Origin: Brevibacterium siliguriense
Lineage (GTDB): Bacteria > Actinomycetota > Actinomycetes > Actinomycetales > Brevibacteriaceae
Direction of reading: 5' to 3'
Assembly: GCF_900105315.1 (NCBI RefSeq)
Contig: NZ_LT629766.1
Coordinates: 248,001-312,000 of the forward strand
DNA length: 64,000 nt
Numbering within the stretch: position 1 is the stretch's first letter; every line of letters starts with the position of its first letter. This document shows positions 16,717 through 25,358 of the stretch, piece by piece. The position numbers and the translations under genes were made by a program. The notes beneath the pieces were generated by a model that was not told where the DNA came from, made no database searches, and was given only the letters and a program-made list of their open reading frames with translations.

Positions 16717-18171
16717 ATGTCCTACTTCAACGGTGAAGCCTCGCACTGGCTGGCGGCCTCCCCCGCCGACGACGTCGACCCCGCACCGCTGCCGCGCGAG
16801 AAGCAGGATCTCGTCATCGTCGGTGGCGGGCTGACCGGTCTGTGGTCGGCCTATTACGCCAGGCAGGCCCACCCCGACTGGGAGATCACCATCATCGAGG
16901 CCAGGCACATCGGCTATGGCGCCTCGGGACGCAACGGAGGGTGGCTCTCGACCCTGTTGCCGGGCAACCGCACCAAGTTCGCCGAGGCGGTCGACCGTGC
17001 CCGGAAGAACGATCCCACCGGACCGGTCGGCTCCGCAGGTCTCGACGGCGTGGCCAGCGTCAGCGCCTTCCAGTCCGCGCTCTTCGACTCCGTCGACGAG
17101 GTTCTCGACGTGTGCGAAGCCGAAGGAATCGACGCACATCAGGTGCGCGGCGGCCATATCGACATCGCCCAAACGGAGGCCGGCCTGGCCCGGCTGCGCG
17201 ATCTTGAGTCCGGCAATGAGCAGTTCGGATATGGGCCCGAAGATATGCAGTCCCTCGACGCCGAGGCGACTCGTGCTCGCATCAACGTCGACGGAGCGCT
17301 CGGCAGTCTCTACTTCCCCGGTACCGCCGCCATCGATCCCGCACTGCTCACCCGGGGACTCGGCCACGTGCTCAGGGAACAGGGCGTAACCATCTGTGAG
17401 GCCACCTCGGCGAGACATATCCGAAAGAATTCGGTCGCCACGGACCGCGGGCCGGTGCGCGCGGACACGATCTTCGTGTGTCTCGAGGGGTATTCGGACA
17501 CGGTCGGCGGCGACCTGCCGGGCCTGCAGGGACGGCAGGTCATCCCGGTGTTCTCGTCGACGATCGCAACCGAGCCGCTGCCGGACGAGGCGTGGGCGTC
17601 GATCGGCTGGGAGGGGCGCGAATGCCTCGGCGACACGGCGCACACGTTCATCTATGCCCAGCGCACGGCCGATGGCCGGATCGCGCTCGGCGGCCGTGGG
17701 GCGCCCTATGCTTTCCGGTCGGGCCTGCCCGGTGACGGTGAGGTCCCCGCCGAGGTGGTCGACCTGTTGGCCGGGCGCCTGTCCTCGCTCTTCCCGGACC
17801 TCGATTTCGAGGTTGCGCATGCCTGGCGCGGTGCGCTCGGAGTGACTCGGGATTGGTGTGCGGGCGTCTTCTTCGACTCTTCCCAGCGCATCGGGGTGGC
17901 CCGCGGCTATGCGGGGCACGGAGTGACGGCTACGCATCTGGCGGCGAAGACGTTGCTTGATCGGGCCTCTGGGGCCTCGACCCCGCTGACTGGGCTGCCA
18001 TGGAACGATCACTTCTCCGGGCAATGGGAGCCCGAGCCGATTCGGTGGTTGGGTATTCGGTCGATGTACAAGATCTTCGGCATTGCCGACTCGTGGGAGA
18101 CGGCGATCGGGGCGAAGAAGACGAGCCTGCTCGCACAGTTCGGGTCCCGTCTGGCCGGGCTGCACGAGTAA
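16717..18171 (+). CDS. FAD-dependent amine oxidoreductase (gamma-glutamylputrescine-oxidase-like)
   Basis: The 484-residue protein is a DAO-superfamily flavoenzyme. The dinucleotide motif is VIVGGGLTGLWSAYYA (residues about 34-49), followed by the FAD-ribose acidic residue in IIEARHIGYGASGRNGGW, where a GRNGGW motif is typical of PuuB-like oxidases. The C-terminal GARGYAGHG-type segment (ARGYAGHGVTATHLA) closes the FAD site. Such enzymes oxidise an amine to aldehyde, ammonia and H2O2, and the aldehyde then needs a dehydrogenase. The adjacent divergent cupin supports an amine-catabolic role; the aldehyde dehydrogenase at 58694 is too distant to be linked by position. Start ATG 16717 follows CAGGAG. 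Confidence 0.8.
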   Translation: MSYFNGEASHWLAASPADDVDPAPLPREKQDLVIVGGGLTGLWSAYYARQAHPDWEITIIEARHIGYGASGRNGGWLSTLLPGNRTKFAEAVDRARKNDPTGPVGSAGLDGVASVSAFQSALFDSVDEVLDVCEAEGIDAHQVRGGHIDIAQTEAGLARLRDLESGNEQFGYGPEDMQSLDAEATRARINVDGALGSLYFPGTAAIDPALLTRGLGHVLREQGVTICEATSARHIRKNSVATDRGPVRADTIFVCLEGYSDTVGGDLPGLQGRQVIPVFSSTIATEPLPDEAWASIGWEGRECLGDTAHTFIYAQRTADGRIALGGRGAPYAFRSGLPGDGEVPAEVVDLLAGRLSSLFPDLDFEVAHAWRGALGVTRDWCAGVFFDSSQRIGVARGYAGHGVTATHLAAKTLLDRASGASTPLTGLPWNDHFSGQWEPEPIRWLGIRSMYKIFGIADSWETAIGAKKTSLLAQFGSRLAGLHE

Positions 18172-18197
18172 TGGGGCAAGGTCTTGCCTGCACCACC

Positions 18198-18240
18198 AGC
18201 TTGGTGAACCTGCACCGAGCTGATGCAGGTTCACCAAGCT
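18198..18240. terminator. Perfect 17-bp stem hairpin between convergent genes
   Basis: AGCTTGGTGAACCTGCA (18198-18214) and its exact complement (18224-18240) flank a 9-base loop. It lies 27 bp past the flavoprotein stop and 14 bp before the convergent transporter stop, so it should end transcription from both sides. The core GGTGAACC-GCA recurs in the hairpin at 60263-60312. Confidence 0.8.
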
Positions 18241-18253
18241 GAAGACTCGTACG

Positions 18254-19588
18254 TCAGTCGCGTTTCAGACCGAGTTCGGCTGTCGGAGTCTTCGCGGTTT
18301 CAGGGCTGAAGGCTGCGCAGATCGCGGAGATGGCGATACCGGCGCCGGCGAAGAGAGCGACTCCGACCCAGTTGTTGTCATCGCCGTTGATTGCCTGAGC
18401 GATGGCTGGAGAGAAGCCCCCGAGTACCAGGCCGAGCATGAGGCTGATCGCCATACCGCTGTACCGGATGTTCGCGGGGAACTGTTCGGGGAAATAAACG
18501 GGATAGATCCCATTCGCCGCAGCATAGGCGAAGGACATGAGCAGGATTCCCAACACCCAGACGATTCCTGTGTGCCCAGGAGCAGCATGGGACAGCGAAC
18601 CGAGGTAGGCGAAGGTGAGCACGATCATTCCGATGCAGCCCGAAATGAACACGGGTTTGCGTCCAACCTTGTCCGAGAGATGACCGAGGAACGGGATCAT
18701 GACCAGGGTGCCGAGGTTCGACACCGTGATCAGTGCAAGCATCTCACTGCTGGAGATTCCCGCGACCTGCGTGCCGTATGCCAGGGAGAAGGTGCTGAAG
18801 AGGCCGACCATGAGAAGGAACAGGGCCATCCCCGCGACTCGGATCATCTGCATTGGGTAGTGCTTGACCAAATGGAACAGCGGAACCTTGACAGTCTTGT
18901 CGTTCTCCTTCGCTTCCTCAAAGACCTCAGGCTCCTGCAAACGTGCGCGCATATAGATGGTGATGATGGTGACCACGATGCTCAGCAGGAACGGGATCCG
19001 CCAGCCGGTGCTCAGCATGAAATCTCTCGAAAGCATGTTCAGCGGAATGAACACAGCAGAGGACAGAACAAGCCCTGCAGTCGCACCCGCGATGGTCCAG
19101 CTGGTATAGAAGCCTCGTCGATTCTCCGGCGCGGTCTCCATCGACAGCGAGGCCGAGCCGGGCGATTCTCCGCCCGCGGAAAGGCCCTGCAGAAGGCGCA
19201 TGAGGACGATGAGGATCGGTGCCCAGATGCCGATGGTCGAGTACGCGGGCACCAGTCCGATGAAGAACGTCGCGGCACCCATGAGCACGATGCAGGCCAT
19301 CAGCGCGGTCTTGCGACCGAGCACATCGCCGAGCCATCCCCAGATGATCGCGCCGGCGGGACGGGCGACGTAGGAGACTCCGACGGTAGCGAGTGCCATG
19401 ATCTGCCCAAGGCCTCCCTCGCTGGGGAAGAAGAGCGGCTGCAGATACAAGGCGGCGGCAGTGGCGAAGATGTAGAAGTCGTAGTATTCGAGCGCAGTTC
19501 CGACAAAGCCCGAGGTCGCAGCATTGCGCGCGTTCCGGCGCTGGGCCGCAGCGTCAGGAGCTGCGGCTGCTGTGGTTGATGAGGACAA
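18254..19588 (-). CDS. MFS transporter, MHS type, TTG start
   Basis: A 444-residue 12-helix MHS symporter. Features are GTALEYYDFYIFATAAALY in helix 1, GWLGDVLGRKTAL in loop 2-3, GLSAGGESPG, and LSDKVGRKPVFISG in loop 8-9. No ATG lies near the N-terminus. TTG 19588 follows GAAAGG with 6-base spacing and is preferred over a distant upstream ATG. It is last of the minus-strand cluster starting with E1 at 25172 and probably brings in the compound degraded there. It is most like carriers for aromatic or small carboxylic acids, but its substrate is unknown. The low-complexity N-terminus (TTAAAAPDAAAQRRNAR) is common in this group. Confidence 0.85.
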   Translation of the reverse strand: MSSSTTAAAAPDAAAQRRNARNAATSGFVGTALEYYDFYIFATAAALYLQPLFFPSEGGLGQIMALATVGVSYVARPAGAIIWGWLGDVLGRKTALMACIVLMGAATFFIGLVPAYSTIGIWAPILIVLMRLLQGLSAGGESPGSASLSMETAPENRRGFYTSWTIAGATAGLVLSSAVFIPLNMLSRDFMLSTGWRIPFLLSIVVTIITIYMRARLQEPEVFEEAKENDKTVKVPLFHLVKHYPMQMIRVAGMALFLLMVGLFSTFSLAYGTQVAGISSSEMLALITVSNLGTLVMIPFLGHLSDKVGRKPVFISGCIGMIVLTFAYLGSLSHAAPGHTGIVWVLGILLMSFAYAAANGIYPVYFPEQFPANIRYSGMAISLMLGLVLGGFSPAIAQAINGDDNNWVGVALFAGAGIAISAICAAFSPETAKTPTAELGLKRD

Positions 19589-19691
19589 GATTGACCTTTC
19601 GTGAAGAGCGGGTGGGATGGAACCGGTCTCGAGGCGGAGTTCGAGGGCCGCAGCAGCGGCATCGTTTCCGTGGTGTCCGAGACGATCCACG

Positions 19692-19823
19692 TCACGTTTC
19701 CGCTGCGACGGCAGAGACAGTCACCGAATGACGACTGAGTTGACCGGTGCCCCACCTGCCCCAGTTCGTCGGTGGGTTGGGGCCGAAGAGCTCAGCCAAT
19801 GATGGAACGTTCGTATCACTCAT
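19692..19823 (-). pseudogene. 5' fragment of a cyclase-family (PF04199-like) gene
   Basis: An ATG at 19823 follows an excellent GAAGGAG ribosome site and opens a 43-codon frame. Its start, SLAELFGPNPPTNWGRWG, matches the usual beginning of putative cyclase/kynurenine-formamidase-like proteins (NWGRWG motif). After WGTGQL the reading loses any resemblance and stops at TGA 19692-19694, while the family is normally 250-320 residues. No C-terminal part of a cyclase is seen before the transporter start 103 bp away. It looks like a gene reduced by internal deletion but keeping its translation start. It sits in the operon between an SDR and the transporter, hinting that the ancestral pathway included a ring- or amide-opening cyclase. 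Confidence 0.55.
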
Positions 19824-19922
19824 GTCTTCTCCTTCGAATGTGATTCGTGTACTTCAGGTCGACTTCTCGCATGGTGCGATGAAGCCAGGTCATCCTGTGT
19901 CTCTGTGGCAGGGTCGAAAGGG

Positions 19923-20675
19923 TCAGCCGGCCATATGCAGACCGCCGTTGACGTGGAGTGTGTCGCCGTTGATGAATGATGCCGCCGGGGAGCAGAGGAA
20001 CACCACCGCCGAGGCGACTTCCTCCGGTCGTCCGAAACGGTGCAGCGGCGTCGCCGCAAGCAGGGCGTCACCGCCGGAGGCGACGAGTCCTTCAGTCATT
20101 CGGGTCGCGATGATTCCGGGGGCGACGGCGTTGACACGGATGTTCCGCTCTCCGAGTTCCCAGGTCAGACTCCTACCGAAGGAGACGATCGCCCCTTTGG
20201 TGGCGGCGTAGTGAGCATGGTTGCGGCTGCCGCGGGAACCGGCCATCGACCCGAAGTTGACGATGGAGCCGCCCTCACGCATCTGCGGGAGCAGAGCCCT
20301 GGTCAGCTTGAAGCTGCTGTCGAGGTTGATCGTCATCGTCCGGTCCCAGTCTTCGTCGCTCATCTCCGCCACCGGGTGCTCGGTATAGATACCGGCAGCG
20401 AGCACGAGATGATCGATGCCGCCGGCAGATTCGACGCGACGGCGCAGCTCTTCGAGCGTATCGGCGTCGGTGAGGTCACCGGCGAGCTGGGAGACCGAGG
20501 TGCCTTCAGGCAGCTTTGCGGCGACAGTCTCGACCAACTCGGGCGCGAGGTCGACGAGGACGAGTTCGGCTCCAGCGGCCGCGAAGTACTCGGCGCTCTT
20601 CGAACCGATTCCGCCGCCGGCGCCGGTGATGAGCACGCGTTGGCCGGAGAAGAGGTTTGGGGCGAATGGGTTCAT
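19923..20675 (-). CDS. Short-chain dehydrogenase/reductase (FabG-like)
   Basis: A 250-residue classical SDR with the glycine motif TGAGGGIGSKS, LAAGIY at the NAG position, GSMAGSRGS with the catalytic Ser, and YAATKGA with Tyr and Lys. The C-terminal NGDTLHVNGGLHMAG is typical. It oxidises or reduces a hydroxyl/keto group with NAD(P)(H). It lies 67 bp after another SDR in the E1-E2 cluster, so the pathway may need two alcohol oxidations before the 2-oxo acid or acyloin step. No substrate motif can be assigned. Confidence 0.85.
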   Translation of the reverse strand: MNPFAPNLFSGQRVLITGAGGGIGSKSAEYFAAAGAELVLVDLAPELVETVAAKLPEGTSVSQLAGDLTDADTLEELRRRVESAGGIDHLVLAAGIYTEHPVAEMSDEDWDRTMTINLDSSFKLTRALLPQMREGGSIVNFGSMAGSRGSRNHAHYAATKGAIVSFGRSLTWELGERNIRVNAVAPGIIATRMTEGLVASGGDALLAATPLHRFGRPEEVASAVVFLCSPAASFINGDTLHVNGGLHMAG

Positions 20676-20742
20676 GGTTGTTGCCTTTCGTTCAGGGGAG
20701 GGGCGGCCGGAGTCGGTTTCGTTGGCCGCCTGGAGGCTGCGG

Positions 20743-21516
20743 TCACTCGTACCAGCTGCCGGCGATGGTCATACCGCCGTCGACCATGAGGGTGTGGCCG
20801 GTGATGAAGGACGCTGTCGGGCCGGCGAGGAAAGTGATGCCGGCCGCGATCTCCTCCGGCTGCGCCCACCGGTCAAGCGGGATCCGCTTGGTGATCGGCG
20901 CGGGGTCGAGCAGGCCCTGCTCTTGGAGTGTGGCGTTGAACGGAGTCCATGTGTATCCCGGTCCGATCGCATTGACTCGGATGCCGTCCGCGGCCCATTC
21001 CACTGCCAGGCTCTTCGTCAGTCCGATCAGTCCGTGTTTGACAGTGTTGTAGCTGGCGCGTTTCGGCATACCTGCCACTCCGGCCACCGAGGAGATGTTG
21101 ACGATCGCTCCTCCGCCGTCCCTGAGCAGCGGATAGGCGGCACGGCAGGCGCGCATCGTGCCGGTGAGGTGCACTTCGAGCAGCGCCTCCCAATCCGCGT
21201 CGCTCATTTCGGCACTCGGCACGGGTTTGGCGTTGCCGGCGCAGTTGACGAGCGCGTCGAGCCGCTGTTCAGTCTCCGCGATCGATGCGAATGCGTCGTC
21301 GACAGCGGCTCGATCAGTGACATCGACAATGATCCCCCGCAGGGACCAGTCCGAGGGCGCCCCCGCCAGTGCCTCGTCGAGCTTCTCCCGGGAGAAGTCG
21401 AGGATGACTGCAACGCCGCCGTCACGACACCATGCTTCGACGGTGGCCCAACCGATTCCCGAGGCGCCGCCGGTCACGGCGAGCACGGGTGCATTGTCTG
21501 TGAAACTCATTTCCAT
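20743..21516 (-). CDS. Short-chain dehydrogenase/reductase
   Basis: A 257-residue classical SDR. It has AVTGGASGIGWATVEAW at the coenzyme site, VNCAGNAKPV for the NAG motif, NISSVAGVAGM with the catalytic Ser, and SYNTVKHGLIG with Tyr and Lys. The C-terminus ends FITGHTLMVDGGMT. ATG 21516 is preferred because it follows AAGGAG at four bases; TTG 21519 and ATG 21510 are alternatives. It lies 48 bp after the E2 gene and 67 bp before the other SDR, probably one transcript. The two SDRs share only family motifs, so they are likely different steps, not a fresh duplication. Confidence 0.85.
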   Translation of the reverse strand: MEMSFTDNAPVLAVTGGASGIGWATVEAWCRDGGVAVILDFSREKLDEALAGAPSDWSLRGIIVDVTDRAAVDDAFASIAETEQRLDALVNCAGNAKPVPSAEMSDADWEALLEVHLTGTMRACRAAYPLLRDGGGAIVNISSVAGVAGMPKRASYNTVKHGLIGLTKSLAVEWAADGIRVNAIGPGYTWTPFNATLQEQGLLDPAPITKRIPLDRWAQPEEIAAGITFLAGPTASFITGHTLMVDGGMTIAGSWYE

Positions 21517-21564
21517 CAATCTCCTTCGATCTGTGATTGCCTGCGGCCTCTGCCCTCGACGAAG

Positions 21565-22923
21565 TCAGAGCACCAGGCTCATCGGGTCCTCGAGGGCATT
21601 CCGCAGAGAGGTCAGGAGCCTGCCGGCGACAGCACCGTCGATGACCCGATGATCGGCAGAGAAGGTCACGGTCATCATCGACGCGACGGTGAGTTCGCCG
21701 TCGCTGACCACTGCTCGCTGTTCGGTGGCTCCCACGGCGAGGATGCCTGCCTGCGGAGGGTTGAGGATCGCTGAGAACTCGCCAGTGCCGAACATCCCAA
21801 GGTTGGAGACGCTGAAGGAACCGCCTTCGAGCTCTTGCTGCCGTATGGCTTTCTCACCCGCGCGGAACTTGAGGTCCTGGGTCGTCCGGCACAGGGCGGC
21901 CACCGACAGGTTCGAGACATTGCGGACGACCGGGGTCAGGAGGCCGCCCTCGGTGGCGATCGCCATAGAGATGTCGACCGAGTCGAATCTCCGGATCGAG
22001 TTCTCGTTCCAGATCGCATTCGCGTCAGGCACTTCGTGCAGGGCGTGGCCGAGCGCCTTGAGCACAAGATCGTTGATCGTCGCCTTGACCCCTTGCCGTT
22101 CCAGAGAGACATTGATCTGCTTCCGGAATTCGAGCAGGGCATCCATACGAATATCCCCAGTGAGATAGAAGTGGGGAACAGTGGACTTGGATTCTGTGAG
22201 ACGACGCGCGATCGCCCGTCGCATCCCGGTCAGCGGCACATCGGTATAGCCCGCATCCGCGGTGTCTCCGGCGGAAACGACTGACGGCTGTGCGTGAGTC
22301 GGGGCGCTTGCCGAGCCGCTCTCAGCGGCCTCGGCTGCAGTCCCTGCTGCAGTCTCGACATCGGATCGGATGATCCGGCCGCCCGGACCGCTGCCCTTCA
22401 GCCCGGTGACAGCGACGCCGAGTTCGCGGGCACGACGTCGGGCCAACGGGGAGGCGAAGACTCGTGTCATATCAGAGGTCGCGACAGTGTCGACGGACGC
22501 GTTGAGGACAGTGTCGACGGCAGCGACTGCGGTCTCGGTCTTCGAGGCGTTCGAGCGCTCGAGGCCTTCGGCCGCGGTCCGCTCTTGCTCGACCTCAGCT
22601 GATGAACCGCAGCCTGCCGTCGAACTGCTCGCAGTCTCTGCGTTCGCACCGGCGAGTAGACCGTCGATCTCGGCTTCTGAGTCGCCCGGCTCGGCGAGCA
22701 CCGCAATCGGGGTCCCCACCTCGACGGTGGTGCCGGCTTCGACGAGGATTCGGGCGAGTGTTCCGGCGGATTCCGCCTCGAGCTCGACCGTGGCCTTCTC
22801 GGTCTCGATATCGGCCAGGGCCTGGCCGTGACTGATCTCTGCGCCCGCTTCGACCAGCCAGGATTCGATGACTGCGTCGGTGGCATCCGCGACGATCGAG
22901 GGAAGGGTGACAAGCTGTGCCAT
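21565..22923 (-). CDS. 2-oxoacid/acetoin dehydrogenase complex E2 acyltransferase
   Basis: The 452-residue E2 has three parts. An N-terminal lipoyl domain (residues 1-78) carries the lipoyl Lys in DIETEKATVEL. A long Ala/Glu/Thr linker follows. A peripheral-subunit binding domain lies near residues 155-195 (ASPLARRRARELGV to GPGGRIIRSDV). The C-terminal catalytic domain has the active His in ADHRVIDGAVAG. It passes the acyl group from E1-TPP to CoA. It is 17 bp downstream of the fused E1, clearly co-translated. No E3 gene is present in the cluster, so a shared lipoamide dehydrogenase elsewhere is presumed. Confidence 0.9.
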   Translation of the reverse strand: MAQLVTLPSIVADATDAVIESWLVEAGAEISHGQALADIETEKATVELEAESAGTLARILVEAGTTVEVGTPIAVLAEPGDSEAEIDGLLAGANAETASSSTAGCGSSAEVEQERTAAEGLERSNASKTETAVAAVDTVLNASVDTVATSDMTRVFASPLARRRARELGVAVTGLKGSGPGGRIIRSDVETAAGTAAEAAESGSASAPTHAQPSVVSAGDTADAGYTDVPLTGMRRAIARRLTESKSTVPHFYLTGDIRMDALLEFRKQINVSLERQGVKATINDLVLKALGHALHEVPDANAIWNENSIRRFDSVDISMAIATEGGLLTPVVRNVSNLSVAALCRTTQDLKFRAGEKAIRQQELEGGSFSVSNLGMFGTGEFSAILNPPQAGILAVGATEQRAVVSDGELTVASMMTVTFSADHRVIDGAVAGRLLTSLRNALEDPMSLVL

Positions 22924-22940
22924 GGTGGTGTTCCTTGCTC

Positions 22941-25172
22941 TCAGTTCCGGCCCAGGCCGTCGGCGATGAGGTCGAAGCCGTGGGTGACTTCAGCGGGTCC
23001 GGCGTTTGCTGCGGACTCGAGAATCTTCGAGATGGACGGGCTTGCCTCGCGTCCGGTCACGCGCTGGACCGGCTGGTCGAGGTGGTCGAAGAATCGTCGC
23101 TGGATCTCATCGGCCAGCCAGGATCCGTAGGAGGTGCCGATCGGTCCCTGCTCGACGATGAGGACACTGTTCGTTCGCCGGATGGAGTCACCGACCGTCT
23201 CCCAGTCGAGGCTGGCTCGATCGAGCCAGCGCAGATCGATGACCTCGGCGTCGAGATCTGTGCGCGCTTCTGCCTCAGTGAGCGCCAGAGCGACCATGTT
23301 GAGGTAGCTGAGCACTGTGACGTCGGTGCCGGTCCGGCGGACAGCCGCCTTGCCCAACGGCAGCCGGTAGTCGGGAGTGCCGGAAGGGATCTCGTCCTTG
23401 CGCGCATAGAGGTCGACATGTTCGAGGACGAGCACCGGATCGTCGAGGTCGAGTGCGGTATTCATCAGACCGATGTAGTCCTCGGCGTTCGACGGAGCGA
23501 TGATTCTCCACCCGGGGTTCGTGGCGAAGATGCCTGCCGGGTCCATCGAGTGCTGGGATCCGTATCCGGCTCCCATGGCGACTTTCGACCGCAGCACCAC
23601 CGGCATCGAGGACTGACCGCCGAACATGTGGCGAGCCTTGCCTATCTGGTTGAACACCTGGTCGGCGGCGACCCACATGAAGTCGGAGTACATGAACTCG
23701 ACGACAGGGGTGTAACGGCTGGTCATCGACAGCCCACCGGCCAGACCAGTGAAGGCGTTCTCACTGATGGGCGTGCCAAGGACACGGTCCGGGTAGGCAT
23801 TTGCGAGCCCCCGCGTCGCTCCGTTGGTGCCCCCTTTGAGCCGGTGGATGTCCTCGCCCATGACGACGACGGACTCATCCGTGCTCATCCTGTGCTCGAG
23901 GATGTCGGCGATCGCGTCGACGAAGCGCCGCTCGACCGTGTCTTCGACGGCAGGCCCATGGGTGCCTGGAGGCAGCTCGCCGAGCGCAGCCGATGAGCGG
24001 ATGTGGGCATCCACCTCGGTGGTGTCCGGCCATTCGGCCTGGCGGATCCGCTGGGCGCCCTTCGTCGATTGCGGGTCGGGTTCGGTGAGTTTGTCGACGA
24101 CCCGATTGATGACCTCGCGAATGCGCTCCGCGAGATCCTCGTTGTCTTTGTCCGTGAGAAGGCCTCGGCGGATCATTTCGCCGGCGACCTTGTCGACGGG
24201 ATCCTTCTCCCGCCATTCCTTCTCCTCGGCTTTGGAACGGTAGCCGAATGCGGAGCCGGGGAACGGACCGTTCTGATGGAAGAAGCGGTAGGTGCGCGCT
24301 TCGATGAGTGTCGGCCCGTGACCGGCGCGCATATGATCCACGGCGGCCTGCTGAGCGAGGTAGACGGCCAGCGGGTCCATGCCGTCGACCTGCCAGGACC
24401 GGATGCCGAATCCCGGGCCGCGCAGCGCGAGATTGCCCTCGCCGGTGACGTCGTCGACAGAGGTCGAGACCGCGTAGAGATTGTTCTCGAGGAAGAAGCA
24501 CAGAGGCAGCTTCCAGGCGGCGGCGAGGTTGAAGGTCTCCAGCGTGGATCCGATGTTCGAGGCCCCGTCGCCGAAGTATGTGACCGTCACACCCATATCG
24601 GGGCTGATCCCATCGTCGGTCGTCCCGACCCGACCGAGCGCATCGTGGCGCTGGGCCCAAGCATTGCCTGCGGCCAGGGGGACTCCTCCCCCGACGATCG
24701 CGTTCGTGCCGAGGGCACCTGCTTCGGTCCACTGCAGGTGCATGGATCCGCCACGGCCTCCGCTGAAGCCTGCGCTGAGGCCGAGGATCTCGGCGAGGGT
24801 GCGGTGGATGAACTCCGTGATTTCATCGGCCTTGATCCCGTCGACGGCCTTCAGTCCTTCCGGCCGCAGGTATGAGAGCCCCTTCGCGAGGAACTGGTGG
24901 TGGCCGCGGTGGGTGCCGTTGACGCCGTCTGCTGCTCGGAGCGCGAGGACGGACCCGACCGCTGCGCCTTCCTGTCCGATGCTCGAATGTGCCGGACCGT
25001 GCACCAGTCCGCTGCCGGCGAGTCCGAGGACGATCTCTTCGAAGATCCGGATCGTGTGTGAGTGGACGAGCATCGATTCGAGAAGTTCCGGATCCGCCGC
25101 GTCCCAGTCAGCAGTGGTGGTGGATACGACTTCGACCGCGCTCGGCGCAGACATTTCTTGGTTCACGGGCAT
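22941..25172 (-). CDS. Fused alpha-beta E1 component, TPP-dependent dehydrogenase
   Basis: The 743-residue protein joins both E1 subunits. The alpha part (residues about 20-360) has the TPP/Mg motif TYFGDGASNIGSTLETFNLA with the closing Asn in FFLENNLYAVS, and the RGHHQFLAKG segment. The beta part (about 395-743) begins VERRFVDAIADILEHRM and contains VVMGEDIHRLKGGTNGATRG and the transketolase C-domain. Such enzymes decarboxylate a branched 2-oxo acid or cleave acetoin or a similar acyloin or diketone, giving acyl-lipoyl-E2. ATG 25172 follows GGAG at five bases. It is first in a cluster with E2 and two SDRs and is divergent from GntR. Substrate is not decidable from sequence alone. Confidence 0.88.
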   Translation of the reverse strand: MPVNQEMSAPSAVEVVSTTTADWDAADPELLESMLVHSHTIRIFEEIVLGLAGSGLVHGPAHSSIGQEGAAVGSVLALRAADGVNGTHRGHHQFLAKGLSYLRPEGLKAVDGIKADEITEFIHRTLAEILGLSAGFSGGRGGSMHLQWTEAGALGTNAIVGGGVPLAAGNAWAQRHDALGRVGTTDDGISPDMGVTVTYFGDGASNIGSTLETFNLAAAWKLPLCFFLENNLYAVSTSVDDVTGEGNLALRGPGFGIRSWQVDGMDPLAVYLAQQAAVDHMRAGHGPTLIEARTYRFFHQNGPFPGSAFGYRSKAEEKEWREKDPVDKVAGEMIRRGLLTDKDNEDLAERIREVINRVVDKLTEPDPQSTKGAQRIRQAEWPDTTEVDAHIRSSAALGELPPGTHGPAVEDTVERRFVDAIADILEHRMSTDESVVVMGEDIHRLKGGTNGATRGLANAYPDRVLGTPISENAFTGLAGGLSMTSRYTPVVEFMYSDFMWVAADQVFNQIGKARHMFGGQSSMPVVLRSKVAMGAGYGSQHSMDPAGIFATNPGWRIIAPSNAEDYIGLMNTALDLDDPVLVLEHVDLYARKDEIPSGTPDYRLPLGKAAVRRTGTDVTVLSYLNMVALALTEAEARTDLDAEVIDLRWLDRASLDWETVGDSIRRTNSVLIVEQGPIGTSYGSWLADEIQRRFFDHLDQPVQRVTGREASPSISKILESAANAGPAEVTHGFDLIADGLGRN

Positions 25173-25224
25173 CGATGCTCCAGAGGTGCGAGGACTGTGT
25201 TTCGGACCACGTTAACCCAGCCTG

Positions 25225-25284
25225 CGTATACATTCAAACTGTATTTTGCTGTTTTTTCTTCAATATTCGCCCTGTATGTATACA
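25225..25284. promoter_or_regulatory. Paired GTATACA operator-like sites between E1 and GntR genes
   Basis: Two near copies of GTATACAnTCAA occur at 25226-25237 and 25278-25289. The second core is the palindrome TGTATACA (25277-25284). They lie in the AT-rich 186-bp divergent promoter region. FadR-type (FCD) GntR regulators commonly bind short TGTATACA-like palindromes, so the adjacent regulator is the likely ligand and could control both directions. Confidence 0.5.
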
Positions 25285-25358
25285 CTCAAGGGAACGACGA
25301 GAACTAGATAGTCTTGACTGACTGCCCGAACCCCTACGACCCCACAGAGGAACCAGCA

